A stretch of DNA of 10,451 nucleotides from an uncultured Lachnospiraceae bacterium (GCA_905236545.1 CAJOQO010000191.1:1-10451), one strand, 5' to 3'. Counted from the first letter of the stretch, positions 1 to 7,755 are shown. Numbers and translations are program-made. The notes: generated from the letters alone by a model not told the origin.

Positions 1-171
1 GACAGACAGGAGCGGGAGAGAGAATCAGCAGGCGTGTCCGAGCGGGAGCCGGAACAAACGCAGGAGCAGGAGCAGCAGAGCGCTCAGGTACCGGAGAATG
101 CGTCAGAGCACCTGCCGGAGACGGAACGGAAGAGCGTGCCGGAGGAGGAATCTGCGGATGGATCTGTTTGA
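1..171 (+). CDS. C-terminal tail of an unidentified Glu/Gln-rich protein (5' end outside window)
   Basis: Reading frame 1 is open from the window edge to a TGA at 169-171, giving 56 residues. The tail is strongly acidic and polar, rich in Glu, Gln, Ser and Arg with almost no hydrophobic residues (for example a QEQEQQ run). It is therefore probably a disordered C-terminal extension, not a folded domain. The stop overlaps the chosen rarA start by 14 bases, and the rarA ribosome binding site lies inside this coding sequence; both fit a translationally coupled gene. The frame used by rarA is also open to the left edge, but its translation is Arg-rich and unlike RarA. I do not recognise the protein; tails of this kind occur on several envelope and housekeeping proteins, and nothing here tells which. 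Confidence 0.6.
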   Translation, partial: DRQERERESAGVSEREPEQTQEQEQQSAQVPENASEHLPETERKSVPEEESADGSV

Positions 172-1474
172 ATACGCTGCCCGGAAGGAGAAGGAGTCTT
201 CCGCTCCCCTTGCCTCCAGGATGCGCCCGCGGACACTGGACGAGGTGGTCGGTCAGGAGCATATCATCGGTCATGGCCGCATGCTGGAGCGTGCAATACG
301 GGCAGACCGGCTCAGCTCCATTCTCCTGTACGGACCTCCCGGAACCGGAAAAACGACGCTGGCCCGGGTGATCGCGAACACGACATCCGCTGCGTTCCGG
401 CAGATCAACGCGACTTCCGCGGGGAAAAAGGATATGGAGGAGGTCGTCCGTCAGGCGCAGGAGACGCTTGGCATGTACGCAAAGCGGACGATTCTGTTTA
501 TTGATGAGATTCATCGGTTCAACAAGGCGCAGCAGGATTATCTGCTGCCTTTTGTTGAGGACGGGACGATCGTCCTGATCGGCGCGACCACGGAGAATCC
601 TTATTTTGAAGTGAACGGGGCTCTGCTTTCCCGCTCCCTGGTCTTTGAACTGAGAAGACTGGAAAGGGAAGACATCGCCAGGCTTCTTTTGCGGGCCGTG
701 TCTGACCAGGAACGGGGTGTGGGCGCATTTGACATCGAGATCGATGAGGACGCGGTTCAGTTTCTCGCGGATGTATCGGGCGGAGACGCGAGAAGCGCGC
801 TGAATGCGCTTGAGCTTGGAGCCCTTACCACGCCCCGGTCGGAAGACGGAAAGATTCATTTCACGCTTGAGACAGCGCAGGAGTGTATTCAGAAGAGGGC
901 TGTCCGGTATGATAAGGATGGGGATCAGCACTATGACACGATCTCCGCGTTTATCAAGAGCATGCGCGGATCGGATCCTGACGCTGCGGTTTTTTATCTT
1001 GCACGGATGCTTGAAGCGGGTGAGGATATCCGGTTTATTGCCAGAAGGATCATGATCTGCGCGTCGGAGGACGTTGGAATGGCGAATCCGCAGGCACTTG
1101 TAGTTGCCGTTTCCGCTGCTCAGGCGATCGAGCGGATCGGTATGCCGGAGTCTTCGCTGATTCTCGCCCATGCTGCTGTCTGCGTCGCCGTGAGTCCGAA
1201 GAGCAATTCCTGCACGGAAGCGATCTTTGCGGCAAGGAAGGCAGTCAGGGAACAGACCGTTACGATTCCGCCTTATCTTCAGGATGCGCACTATCAGGGA
1301 AGTGCATCGCTGGGACGCGGAATCGGATATGAGTATGCCCATGATTTCCCAAAGCATTTCTCCAGACAGAGGTATCTGCCAGAGGAACTGGGGGACATCA
1401 GGTTTTATGAACCTTCGGAGAACGGGTTTGAGCGGGAAGTCCGGCGTTATCTGGACTGGATCCATGAAGAATGA
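158..1474 (+). CDS. rarA: Replication-associated recombination protein RarA (MgsA family AAA+ ATPase)
   Basis: This is a cytoplasmic AAA+ ATPase related to the clamp-loader/RuvB group; the family acts at stalled replication forks and with recombination proteins. The 438-residue product has the family's usual length. Walker A is GPPGTGKT at residues 59-66, Walker B is ILFIDEIHR at 112-120, the sensor 1 region is IGATTENP at 141-148, and the sensor 2 region is SGGDARSALNALE at 207-219. The C-terminal half matches the MgsA tetramerisation region, with SEDVGMANPQAL, an AVSPKSN segment and a terminal YEYAHDFP...QRYLP motif. The frame is open further upstream, with an ATG at 98. I chose the ATG at 158 because GGAGGAGG precedes it at 141-148 and MDLFEYAARKE...PLASRMRP is the typical RarA amino terminus. 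It overlaps the upstream gene by 14 bases and lies 34 bases before argS, which suggests co-transcription. Confidence 0.95.
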   Translation: MDLFEYAARKEKESSAPLASRMRPRTLDEVVGQEHIIGHGRMLERAIRADRLSSILLYGPPGTGKTTLARVIANTTSAAFRQINATSAGKKDMEEVVRQAQETLGMYAKRTILFIDEIHRFNKAQQDYLLPFVEDGTIVLIGATTENPYFEVNGALLSRSLVFELRRLEREDIARLLLRAVSDQERGVGAFDIEIDEDAVQFLADVSGGDARSALNALELGALTTPRSEDGKIHFTLETAQECIQKRAVRYDKDGDQHYDTISAFIKSMRGSDPDAAVFYLARMLEAGEDIRFIARRIMICASEDVGMANPQALVVAVSAAQAIERIGMPESSLILAHAAVCVAVSPKSNSCTEAIFAARKAVREQTVTIPPYLQDAHYQGSASLGRGIGYEYAHDFPKHFSRQRYLPEELGDIRFYEPSENGFEREVRRYLDWIHEE

Positions 1475-1508
1475 GAAACAAAGAATGATCCAAGGAGGAC
1501 TTATATTG

Positions 1509-3287
1509 ATGGAACAGATTCTGGATCTGATCAGCAAATATGTATCAGAAGCGTTCGGGATGGCAGGATATGATGCGGACCTTGGAAAAGTGACGCTGTC
1601 CAACAGGCCGGATCTTTGCGAGTATCAGTGCAACGGGGCAATGGCCGGCGCGAAGCGCTATCACAAGGCTCCTCTTATGATCGCGCAGGATGTGGCGGAT
1701 ATCCTTGACGGATGCGATGCGTTCGAGAGTGTGCAGGCTGCGGCGCCGGGATTCCTGAACCTGAAGCTGTCGGGCGGATTGCTCTCCGGCTTCCTGAACG
1801 GGATGAAAGAGGACGAACGCCTGGGAGTTCCTGAAACCGGCGGAAATAAGACGGTCATAATCGACTATGGCGGAGCCAATGTAGCCAAGCCGCTTCATGT
1901 CGGCCACCTCAGATCCGCGGTGATCGGTGAGAGCGTGAAACGGATCCTGCGCTTCCTGGGTTATGATACGATCGGCGATGTGCATCTGGGAGACTGGGGG
2001 CTTCAGATGGGACTGATCATCGCGCAGCTTCGCTGCGAGAAGCCGGAACTTCCGTATTTTGACGATGCCTTCGAGGGGGAGTATCCGAAGGAGGCTCCGT
2101 TTACGATCAGTGAGCTGGAGAAGATCTATCCCGAGGCAAGCAAACGGTCGAAGGAGGATGAGGAATTCCGCCAGGAAGCGCTGAAGGCAACCGGGCAGCT
2201 TCAGCATGGCCACAGGGGCTATCATGCCATCTGGCAGCATATTCTGGATGTTTCGATTGCGGATCTGAAGAAGAATTATGACAGCCTGAATGTTTCCTTT
2301 GAGCTGTGGAAGAAGGAGTCAGACGCGCAGCCGTATATTCCGGATCTGGTCGACTATCTGAAAAGAGAAGGATATGCGCACCTGGATCAGGGTGCGCTGG
2401 TTGTCGATGTCGCTCAGGATTCCGATACGAAAAAGATTCCTCCCTGCATGATCCTGAAATCGGACGGGGCATCGCTCTATAATACAACAGACCTTGCGAC
2501 GATTGTGATGCGTATGGAAAACTGGAAGCCGGACCAGATCATCTATGTGGTGGACAAAAGACAGGATCTGTATTTTACGCAGGTATTCCGCTGCGCGCGC
2601 AAGGCAAAGCTTGTAGAGGAGGATACCGGTCTTACCTTTCTTGGCTTCGGGACGATGAACGGCAGAGATGGAAAGCCTTTTAAGACCAGGGATGGAGGCG
2701 TGATACGTCTGGAGGACCTGATTACCGACATCAATCAGGAGATGCTTCGCAAGATTCTCGAGAATCATGAGACGGATCCCGGGGAAGCAGAGGAAACCGC
2801 CCGGATCGTTGCCCTGTCCGCGATCAAGTACGGCGATCTGTCGAATCAGGCTTCAAAGGATTATATCTTTGATACGGACAAATTCACTTCTTTTGAGGGA
2901 AACACCGGCCCGTATATTCTCTATACCATAGTCCGGATCAAGTCGATTCTCAGAAGGTACCTGGAAGAGAACGGAAAGACATGGGAAGAGACTGGCGCTC
3001 TGGATATCCTGCCACCCGCGGGGGACGCCGAGAAGGCGCTCGGCCTGACCCTGACGGCGTTTGCGCCGGCAGTCCTTCAGGCCGGGGAGGAGCTGGCGCC
3101 GCATAAGATCTGCGGATATATCTATGAACTTGCCAATCAGTTCAACCGGTTCTACCATGAGACAAAGATCCTGACTGAACCGGCTGAGGCGCAGAGAAAC
3201 TCCTATATCGCGCTTCTGGCTCTGACCCTCCGGGTACTGGAATGTGGAATCGACCTGCTCGGATTCACGGCACCGGAGAAGATGTGA
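1509..3287 (+). CDS. argS: Arginyl-tRNA synthetase
   Basis: This class I aminoacyl-tRNA synthetase charges tRNA-Arg with arginine in the cytoplasm. The product is 592 residues, slightly longer than many bacterial ArgRS. An N-terminal tRNA-binding additional domain (about residues 1-110) is followed by the catalytic core, with the class I signature DYGGANVAKPLHVGHLRSA (HVGH at 130-133) and then GDVHLGDWGLQMG. The second class I signature is the relaxed ArgRS version DGKPFKTRDGG beginning at residue 387; lack of a canonical KMSK is normal in many ArgRS. The C-terminal DALR anticodon-binding domain starts near residue 459 (FEGNTGPYILYTIVRIKSI) and includes ANQFNRFYHE. The frame is open further upstream inside rarA. 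The ATG at 1509 is preferred because AAGGAGG sits at 1492-1498, 10 bases ahead; an in-frame TTG at 1506 is a minor alternative. Confidence 0.97.
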   Translation: MEQILDLISKYVSEAFGMAGYDADLGKVTLSNRPDLCEYQCNGAMAGAKRYHKAPLMIAQDVADILDGCDAFESVQAAAPGFLNLKLSGGLLSGFLNGMKEDERLGVPETGGNKTVIIDYGGANVAKPLHVGHLRSAVIGESVKRILRFLGYDTIGDVHLGDWGLQMGLIIAQLRCEKPELPYFDDAFEGEYPKEAPFTISELEKIYPEASKRSKEDEEFRQEALKATGQLQHGHRGYHAIWQHILDVSIADLKKNYDSLNVSFELWKKESDAQPYIPDLVDYLKREGYAHLDQGALVVDVAQDSDTKKIPPCMILKSDGASLYNTTDLATIVMRMENWKPDQIIYVVDKRQDLYFTQVFRCARKAKLVEEDTGLTFLGFGTMNGRDGKPFKTRDGGVIRLEDLITDINQEMLRKILENHETDPGEAEETARIVALSAIKYGDLSNQASKDYIFDTDKFTSFEGNTGPYILYTIVRIKSILRRYLEENGKTWEETGALDILPPAGDAEKALGLTLTAFAPAVLQAGEELAPHKICGYIYELANQFNRFYHETKILTEPAEAQRNSYIALLALTLRVLECGIDLLGFTAPEKM

Positions 3288-3300
3288 GGGAGAGCGGCTG

Positions 3301-4239
3301 ATGTTTCAGATTCTATCCGGTCAGGGGATCATCATGTTTTTGATGATCCTTGTCGGTTATGTCATATACCGGACGCATCTGACCGATCATGATGGAAACC
3401 GGGTAATCTCAGGGATCCTTCTGATGGTGGTCACGCCGGCGGTTTTGCTGGACGCGATGATCTCGATGAAATACAGCCCTGAGGTTCTCCGGGGATTTTT
3501 TCTTTCGATTGTTCTGGGATTCCTGTCCCATCTTGTCGTCATACCGTTTACCCAGCTGATGCTGGGGAGGAAGCGCCTTCATCCGGAGATCGGGATGGAA
3601 CGTTATCTTGCGGTGTACAGCAACTGCGGTTTCATGGGAATCCCGCTTGTTTCGGCTGTCTTCGGCCAGGAGGCGGTCATATATGTCACCGGATACATGA
3701 TTGCGTTCAATATCCTCACCTGGACCCATGGCCTGATCCAGATCACAGGAGAGACGTCCCTCAGGCATGTTCTGAGCGGCCTCCTGTCACCGACGGTTCT
3801 CTGTGTGCTGATCGGTATCGTGATCTTCGTATTCCGGATCAGGATCGAGGCTCATGTGGCAAAGGCGATCTGGTATATCGGTTCCATGAACACGCCGATG
3901 GGAATGATCGTCGCCGGCACTGCCCTGGCACAGACCGGGCTGAGGGGAATCTGGCGGAACCCGAGACTGTTTCTTGTGACCGCGCTCAAGCTCCTCGTGG
4001 CGCCGGCGGTTACATTCGTCATGCTGCTTGCGGTAAGGCGGTTCCTCCCTCTGACGGATGCGATCTTTTATGCGCTTCTGATACCGGCTGCGTGCCCGTG
4101 TGCGACGACGGGCATGATGATGGCGCTTCGATATGACAAGGATTATGAATTCGCGTCGCAGGTTTTTGTTGTTTCTACGCTCCTGAGCATGCTGACGATC
4201 CCTGTCCTGATCAGCCTGGCGCGTATGATCGCCGGATAA
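3301..4239 (+). CDS. AEC (auxin efflux carrier) family permease
   Basis: This is a polytopic inner-membrane secondary transporter of the AEC family, whose bacterial members include malate and malonate permeases; the substrate cannot be read from sequence. The 312-residue product shows about ten hydrophobic segments, starting with IIMFLMILVGYVIY near residues 10-23. Family hallmarks are SNCGFMGIPL at 107-116, the MNTPMGMIVAGTALA segment at 196-210, and a C-terminal IPAACPCATTGMMMALRYDKD block at 261-281 followed by FASQVFVVSTLLSMLTIPVL. The ATG at 3301 was chosen because it follows GAGGG (3286-3290) and gives a membrane-compatible amino terminus; a longer in-frame ORF would run back into argS. 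The gene starts 13 bases after the argS stop, so it is probably co-transcribed with argS, though no functional link to tRNA charging is evident. It converges with the ComF-like gene downstream. Confidence 0.92.
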   Translation: MFQILSGQGIIMFLMILVGYVIYRTHLTDHDGNRVISGILLMVVTPAVLLDAMISMKYSPEVLRGFFLSIVLGFLSHLVVIPFTQLMLGRKRLHPEIGMERYLAVYSNCGFMGIPLVSAVFGQEAVIYVTGYMIAFNILTWTHGLIQITGETSLRHVLSGLLSPTVLCVLIGIVIFVFRIRIEAHVAKAIWYIGSMNTPMGMIVAGTALAQTGLRGIWRNPRLFLVTALKLLVAPAVTFVMLLAVRRFLPLTDAIFYALLIPAACPCATTGMMMALRYDKDYEFASQVFVVSTLLSMLTIPVLISLARMIAG

Positions 4240-4251
4240 AGCCGCGGCTTT
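4238..4251. terminator. Perfect 14-base palindrome between convergent genes, possible weak bidirectional terminator
   Basis: AAAGCCGCGGCTTT is identical on both strands. It begins on the last two bases of the permease stop codon and occupies the 36-base gap between the convergent permease and ComF-like genes. As a hairpin it would have a short stem, a tiny GC loop and only three T residues on each side, so it is poor as a classical rho-independent terminator. A second small inverted repeat (CAGGA, TCAG, TCCTG) lies at 4271-4284 over the ComF-like stop codon, without a T run. The location suits a bidirectional terminator, but the structure is weak. Confidence 0.3.
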
Positions 4252-4275
4252 GCAGCTTTCGCGTCCGGTGCAGGA

Positions 4276-4998
4276 TCAGTCCTGTCCCTGTCCGATGCAC
4301 AGGGTGAGGAAGTAAACCCTTTTCACCCCGGCTTTTTTCAGGGTGAATGCAGCCTCATCCATGGTTGCTCCGGTGGTGTATATATCATCAACCAGAATGA
4401 CCGATTCCGGAATACCGGCACCGGGGTGTATGCGGAATACGCCCCGGAGATTTTTTCTTCTCTGGGAGCGGCCAAGCTTTTTGGAAGACTCTGTGAAGCG
4501 CTGCCTTTCCAGAAGCTTCTCTGCACAGGGGAGGGAGGGGCAGGAGATCTGGCGGGCAAGCAGGACGGCCTGGTCAAAGCCGCGCTTCGCACGTTTTTTC
4601 GGATGCATCGGGATCGGCACGAGACATTCTGCCTGCCAGAATGGCTGCATCTCGAGGAGCAGGCGGCGGAGGCATTCGCCGAAGAATGGAAGATACTCCC
4701 TTCTTCCCAGAAATTTCAGACGGTTCACCGAAAGGCGGAGCCCTCTTTCGTAGCGGAAGACAGCACGTCCTTCCTCAAACGGATGCCTGCGCTTTTCACA
4801 ATCGCTGCAGTATTCCATTTCCACGCGCATCAGGGGCTTGCCGCAGCACATACAGTAAGGCTCTTCCACATAAGGAAGAGATACCGCGCATCGCCGGCAG
4901 ACAAGCGGCTCATCATGGAGCAGGATCTTCTCGCAGACAGGACACCTGGGCGGATAAAGGAGATTCAGGAGAAAAGAAAAGAATCTGATCTGTTTCAT
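4276..4998 (-). CDS. ComF family protein (phosphoribosyltransferase-like, competence ComFC type)
   Basis: The 240-residue product has the two-part ComF layout. An N-terminal cysteine-rich, probably zinc-binding segment contains C19-P-V-C22 and C34-R-R-C37, with further cysteines at 49, 51, 52, 64 and 67. The C-terminal half is a type I phosphoribosyltransferase-like domain with RGFDQA at 139-144 and the PRPP-loop motif VILVDDIYTTGATM at 200-213. ComFC is needed for DNA uptake in competent Gram-positive bacteria, with its exact activity unclear; no comFA helicase lies next to it here. I chose the ATG at 4996-4998 (reading leftward) because MKQIRFFSFLLNLLYPPRCPVC matches the typical ComF start. 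No good ribosome binding site precedes it, and an in-frame ATG 13 codons upstream lacks one too, so the start is less secure than the identity. A weak promoter-like pair for this strand (TTGCGC, 18 bases, TATTCT) occupies 5026-5055. Confidence 0.9.
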   Translation of the reverse strand: MKQIRFFSFLLNLLYPPRCPVCEKILLHDEPLVCRRCAVSLPYVEEPYCMCCGKPLMRVEMEYCSDCEKRRHPFEEGRAVFRYERGLRLSVNRLKFLGRREYLPFFGECLRRLLLEMQPFWQAECLVPIPMHPKKRAKRGFDQAVLLARQISCPSLPCAEKLLERQRFTESSKKLGRSQRRKNLRGVFRIHPGAGIPESVILVDDIYTTGATMDEAAFTLKKAGVKRVYFLTLCIGQGQD

Positions 4999-5077
4999 GG
5001 ATGTGTCTGAGCGTACTCTGCTGACAGAATACCGCATAACCCGGGAGATGCGCAACCACAAAGGAGATGACAGATCG

Positions 5078-6196
5078 ATGAATAAAAAAGAGATTGCGGA
5101 GATTAAGAAGCTGCTTCTTCCAACCCGGCAGACCATAAGCCGGATCGCAGGGTGCTACGTGAGCGCCGGGAAGGAGAAGATCATGACCTTTTCGCAGAGC
5201 TTTGCGCTCCTGGAGGAGGAAGAGCGATTCAAGTATCTGGAGATCTTCCGGAAAAGCCTGTCCGGTACGATCGGAAAGAACCTTCTTGACATGGAGTTTC
5301 CGGATGAGGAGGAGACGGAGGGAGGCAGACAGAGCTTTCTTTACAGGCTCAGGCAGAGCCATCTGGAAGAGGAAGACCTCCTGAACCAGTTCTACGACAG
5401 GGTCATTGAAAGCTATGTGACGAGTGATCATTACCTGATCCTCCTGATTGCAAATGCATATGATGTTCCCGGACGCGGTACGGATGGGATCGAAATGTTT
5501 GACGCGTCACAGGAGGTTTATGACTACTTCCAGATGGCGGTCTGCCCTGTGGATCTGGCAAAGCCCGCTCTTTCCTATGATAAGGGAAGCGCTTCGTTTC
5601 GGAGCCGGATCCGGGACTGGATCGTCGGGATGCCTTCGCTTGGCCTTCTGTTTCCGGCCTTTACAGACCGGGGCAATGATATCCACAGCTGCCTGTACTA
5701 TTCCAGGGATGCGGAGGATCTGCATCTTGACTTTACAGAGGCTGTTCTCGGATGCCGAACGCCCCTTCCGGCCGGTCTTCAGAAGGAAGCCTTTGATCTG
5801 GTGCTGGAGCAGTCGCTGGGAGAGCGGTGTGATTTTGAGACGGTAAAGGAGATCCACGATGCGCTTCTGGAGAGGAAGGAGGAACATGAGGATGATCCGG
5901 ATCCGGACAGTCTGGGCATCGGAGATGTGAGAGTGATTCTCAGCAGGGCCGGCGTCAGGGAGGAAGAGATCCGGGGCCTGGAGGAAGCATACGAGGAAAA
6001 CATCGGAAAGGATGAAAGGATCCTGGCCTCCAATATCAGGGCGAAGAATAAGTTTGAAGTCCATACGCCGGATGTTACGATTACGGTAAGTCCGGACCGG
6101 ACAGACCTGGTTGAGACCCGTGTCATCGACGGAAGAAAGTGTATCGTGATCCCGGTCACGGACGAAGTGCTGGTGAACGGGATCCATGTAAGGTGA
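5078..6196 (+). CDS. DUF4317 family protein of unknown function
   Basis: This 372-residue, apparently soluble and acidic protein matches my recollection of the DUF4317 family, which is common in Lachnospiraceae and related clostridia. Visible landmarks are the start MNKKEIAEIKKLLLPTRQTI, an internal RIAGCYVSAGKEKI, then YVTSDHYLILLIANAYDVP. A mid-region CPVDLAKPALSYD follows, and the C-terminal end is FEVHTPDVTITVSPD with a closing VNGIHVR. No signal peptide, membrane helix or recognised catalytic motif is visible, and no function is established to my knowledge. The ATG at 5078 has AAGGAGAT starting at 5061; the same frame is open back to an ATG at 4997, but that extension lacks family character and would overlap the ComF-like start. 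The gene is divergent from the ComF-like gene across 79 bases and is followed by a likely promoter at its stop codon, so it may be monocistronic. Confidence 0.85.
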   Translation: MNKKEIAEIKKLLLPTRQTISRIAGCYVSAGKEKIMTFSQSFALLEEEERFKYLEIFRKSLSGTIGKNLLDMEFPDEEETEGGRQSFLYRLRQSHLEEEDLLNQFYDRVIESYVTSDHYLILLIANAYDVPGRGTDGIEMFDASQEVYDYFQMAVCPVDLAKPALSYDKGSASFRSRIRDWIVGMPSLGLLFPAFTDRGNDIHSCLYYSRDAEDLHLDFTEAVLGCRTPLPAGLQKEAFDLVLEQSLGERCDFETVKEIHDALLERKEEHEDDPDPDSLGIGDVRVILSRAGVREEEIRGLEEAYEENIGKDERILASNIRAKNKFEVHTPDVTITVSPDRTDLVETRVIDGRKCIVIPVTDEVLVNGIHVR

Positions 6197-6221
6197 CGGA
6201 ACCTGTGTTGTGTGGTATACT
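6193..6221 (+). promoter_or_regulatory. Extended -10 sigma-A type promoter for the cdaA operon
   Basis: The -10 hexamer TATACT (6216-6221, five of six consensus bases) is preceded by TGG at 6213-6215, forming an extended -10. A -35-like GTGACG (6193-6198, four of six matches to TTGACA) sits at the ideal 17-base spacing. The -35 overlaps the TGA stop codon of the DUF4317 gene. Transcription would start near 6228, leaving a leader of about 65 bases before the ATG at 6293. No riboswitch or terminator is evident in the rest of the 96-base gap. This is a pattern match by eye, without experimental support. Confidence 0.6.
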
Positions 6222-6292
6222 CGCAGTGAAAAGATCCGTTTGAAAGGTCCGCGGCGGCTTTGGAATGCGCTGCGTTTTGATGAGGACGGCAT

Positions 6293-6880
6293 ATGCCTGA
6301 TCAGGAAAAGATTCGACTGATGACAAGGCTTTCCATCTTTGAAGCCTGCTACGGGAAAAAGATCCGGAAAGCAGAGAATACGGGCAGGTTTGATCTGATC
6401 ACGAATCCGGTCTGGAGATGGGGGATCCTTGTTACCCTGCTTTTCTTTCTTGCTGCCGGGACTTTGGCCGCGCTGAATATGGATATGGTTCTGGACGCGG
6501 TTGCGAAGGATCAGACGGGGAGCCTGATTATCACCGTGCTGGTCTCATGGCTCAGCGTTCTGGCGGTAACCATCGTTCTGGGCTTTGTCTTCTCCTGCGC
6601 CGGTGCGCGAAAACTTGAGAAACTGAGAGAGCAGTACCGCGGGATGCTTCTGGAGCTTGAGAGGATCAATATGTCGACACACAGGGAAGAAAGATCTCCC
6701 CGCCGCTTCGTGCCTGAGGAGGAGATGTGGGAAACGGATTCCGGGGATGGCAGACATCATGGAAGCCGTACGCGTGAGGAAGACCTTGATTACCGGAACA
6801 TGCAGGTTCTGGAGTTTGAGGACGACGATTTCTGCTATTATGTGGAAGCAGTGCCGAAAAGAGGAGGAAGGCGCAGATGA
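6293..6880 (+). CDS. Small two-helix membrane protein of unknown function, first gene of the cdaA operon
   Basis: I do not recognise this 195-residue protein. It has a basic, soluble amino-terminal stretch (residues 1-40), then two hydrophobic segments at about 43-63 and 77-103, separated by a short polar loop. A basic amphipathic or coiled-coil-like stretch (ARKLEKLREQYRGMLLELERI, about 104-125) follows. The C-terminal tail is highly charged and probably disordered, and ends in the acidic LEFEDDDFCYYVEAV and a basic KRGGRRR. With two helices, both ends probably face the cytoplasm. The ATG follows GAGGA at 6282-6286. Its TGA overlaps the cdaA ATG by four bases (ATGA), so translation is probably coupled. 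The position suggests a role next to the diadenylate cyclase, for example as a membrane partner, but that is inference from context only. Confidence 0.75.
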   Translation: MPDQEKIRLMTRLSIFEACYGKKIRKAENTGRFDLITNPVWRWGILVTLLFFLAAGTLAALNMDMVLDAVAKDQTGSLIITVLVSWLSVLAVTIVLGFVFSCAGARKLEKLREQYRGMLLELERINMSTHREERSPRRFVPEEEMWETDSGDGRHHGSRTREEDLDYRNMQVLEFEDDDFCYYVEAVPKRGGRRR

Positions 6881-7755
6881 TTTCCTGGATCAATGCCTTC
6901 ATAACCAGGGCCAACACTTATCTCACCAGACTGAATCTGCCGAATGTGACGCTGACCCTGATCGATATTCTTGAGATCCTGATCCTGGCATGGCTGGTGT
7001 ACCGGCTGCTGAACTGGATCCAGAGTTCCCATGCCTGGACACTCTTGCGCGGAATCATGGTGATTGCCGCTGCGCTTGCAGTCATTTACCTGCTGCAGAT
7101 GGATACCCTGATCTATATTATCAATCAGGGATTGAGCATCGCGATTATTACGCTTGTTGTCGTCTTCCAGCCGGAGCTGAGAAAGGTTCTGGAGTCCCTC
7201 GGAGAAAGAGAGCTGCTGAATCACTCCGTTCTGTTTGGCTCTTCGAGAAATTACACCAGCCGTTTTTCGGACAGAACGCTGGATGAACTTGTCCGGGCGT
7301 CGATGGAGATGTCAGCGGACCGTACGGGGGCATTGATCGTAATCGAACAGAATGAAAACCTGAGGGAGTATGAGAGAACCGGCATTGAGATCGACGCTCT
7401 GGTGACCAGTCAGCTCCTGATCAATATCTTTGAGCACAACACGCCGCTGCACGACGGCGCGGTGATCATCCGCGCAGACCGGGTTACTGCGGCGACCTGC
7501 TACCTCCCTTTGTCCGACAATAAATCGCTGTCGAAAGCGCTGGGCACCAGGCACCGCGCCGGCGTGGGGGTGTCTGAGGCGACGGATTCCCTTACCATTA
7601 TCGTTTCTGAGGAAACCGGCGGAATCTCGCTTGCGTACAGAGGCGTTCTGCAGCGCAGCGTCACAGAGAAGACTTTGCGCGACCGCCTGATCGAGGCGCA
7701 GAATAAGACAGCCGCCGGCCGCCGGAGAAATCATCTGTTCAGGAGGGCGAAGTAG
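6877..7755 (+). CDS. cdaA: Diadenylate cyclase CdaA (membrane c-di-AMP synthase)
   Basis: CdaA condenses two ATP molecules into cyclic di-AMP, a second messenger in Firmicutes that controls potassium and osmolyte balance and cell-wall integrity. The 292-residue product has three N-terminal membrane helices, roughly residues 27-46, 55-74 and 78-98. The DisA_N/DAC catalytic domain follows. Its signature motifs are intact: LHDGAVII with DGA at 193-195, and GTRHRAG with RHR at 225-227, so the enzyme should be active. The tail (AAGRRRNHLFRRAK) is basic. AGGAGG at 6862-6867 lies 9 bases before the ATG, and the start overlaps the preceding stop by four bases. cdaR begins directly after the stop, the usual arrangement for this enzyme and its regulator. 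Confidence 0.96.
   Translation: MISWINAFITRANTYLTRLNLPNVTLTLIDILEILILAWLVYRLLNWIQSSHAWTLLRGIMVIAAALAVIYLLQMDTLIYIINQGLSIAIITLVVVFQPELRKVLESLGERELLNHSVLFGSSRNYTSRFSDRTLDELVRASMEMSADRTGALIVIEQNENLREYERTGIEIDALVTSQLLINIFEHNTPLHDGAVIIRADRVTAATCYLPLSDNKSLSKALGTRHRAGVGVSEATDSLTIIVSEETGGISLAYRGVLQRSVTEKTLRDRLIEAQNKTAAGRRRNHLFRRAK

Noticed and set aside
98..157. Upstream extension of rarA to the ATG at 98
   Set aside because: The extra residues are Arg- and Cys-rich and unlike RarA. The ATG at 158 has a strong ribosome binding site and the family's normal amino terminus.
1227..1508. Upstream extension of argS inside rarA
   Set aside because: It lies almost wholly within rarA in another frame and does not resemble ArgRS; AAGGAGG at 1492 supports the start at 1509.
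2667..2699. Apparent loss of the KMSK motif in arginyl-tRNA synthetase
   Set aside because: Many bacterial ArgRS carry the relaxed DGKPFKTR-type sequence at this place, so it is not a defect.
4271..4284. Small hairpin over the ComF-like stop codon as a terminator
   Set aside because: The stem has only five pairs and there is no T run on either strand, so it is mentioned only with the neighbouring palindrome.
5026..5055. Minus-strand promoter for the ComF-like gene (TTGCGC, 18 bases, TATTCT)
   Set aside because: Only three and four bases match the consensus hexamers, which is close to chance for a spacer of this length; recorded as a weak possibility and not listed as a feature.
4997..5077. 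Upstream extension of the DUF4317 gene to 4997
   Set aside because: It would overlap the ComF-like start, and the AAGGAGAT before 5078 together with the MNKKEIAEIKK start argue for the shorter form.
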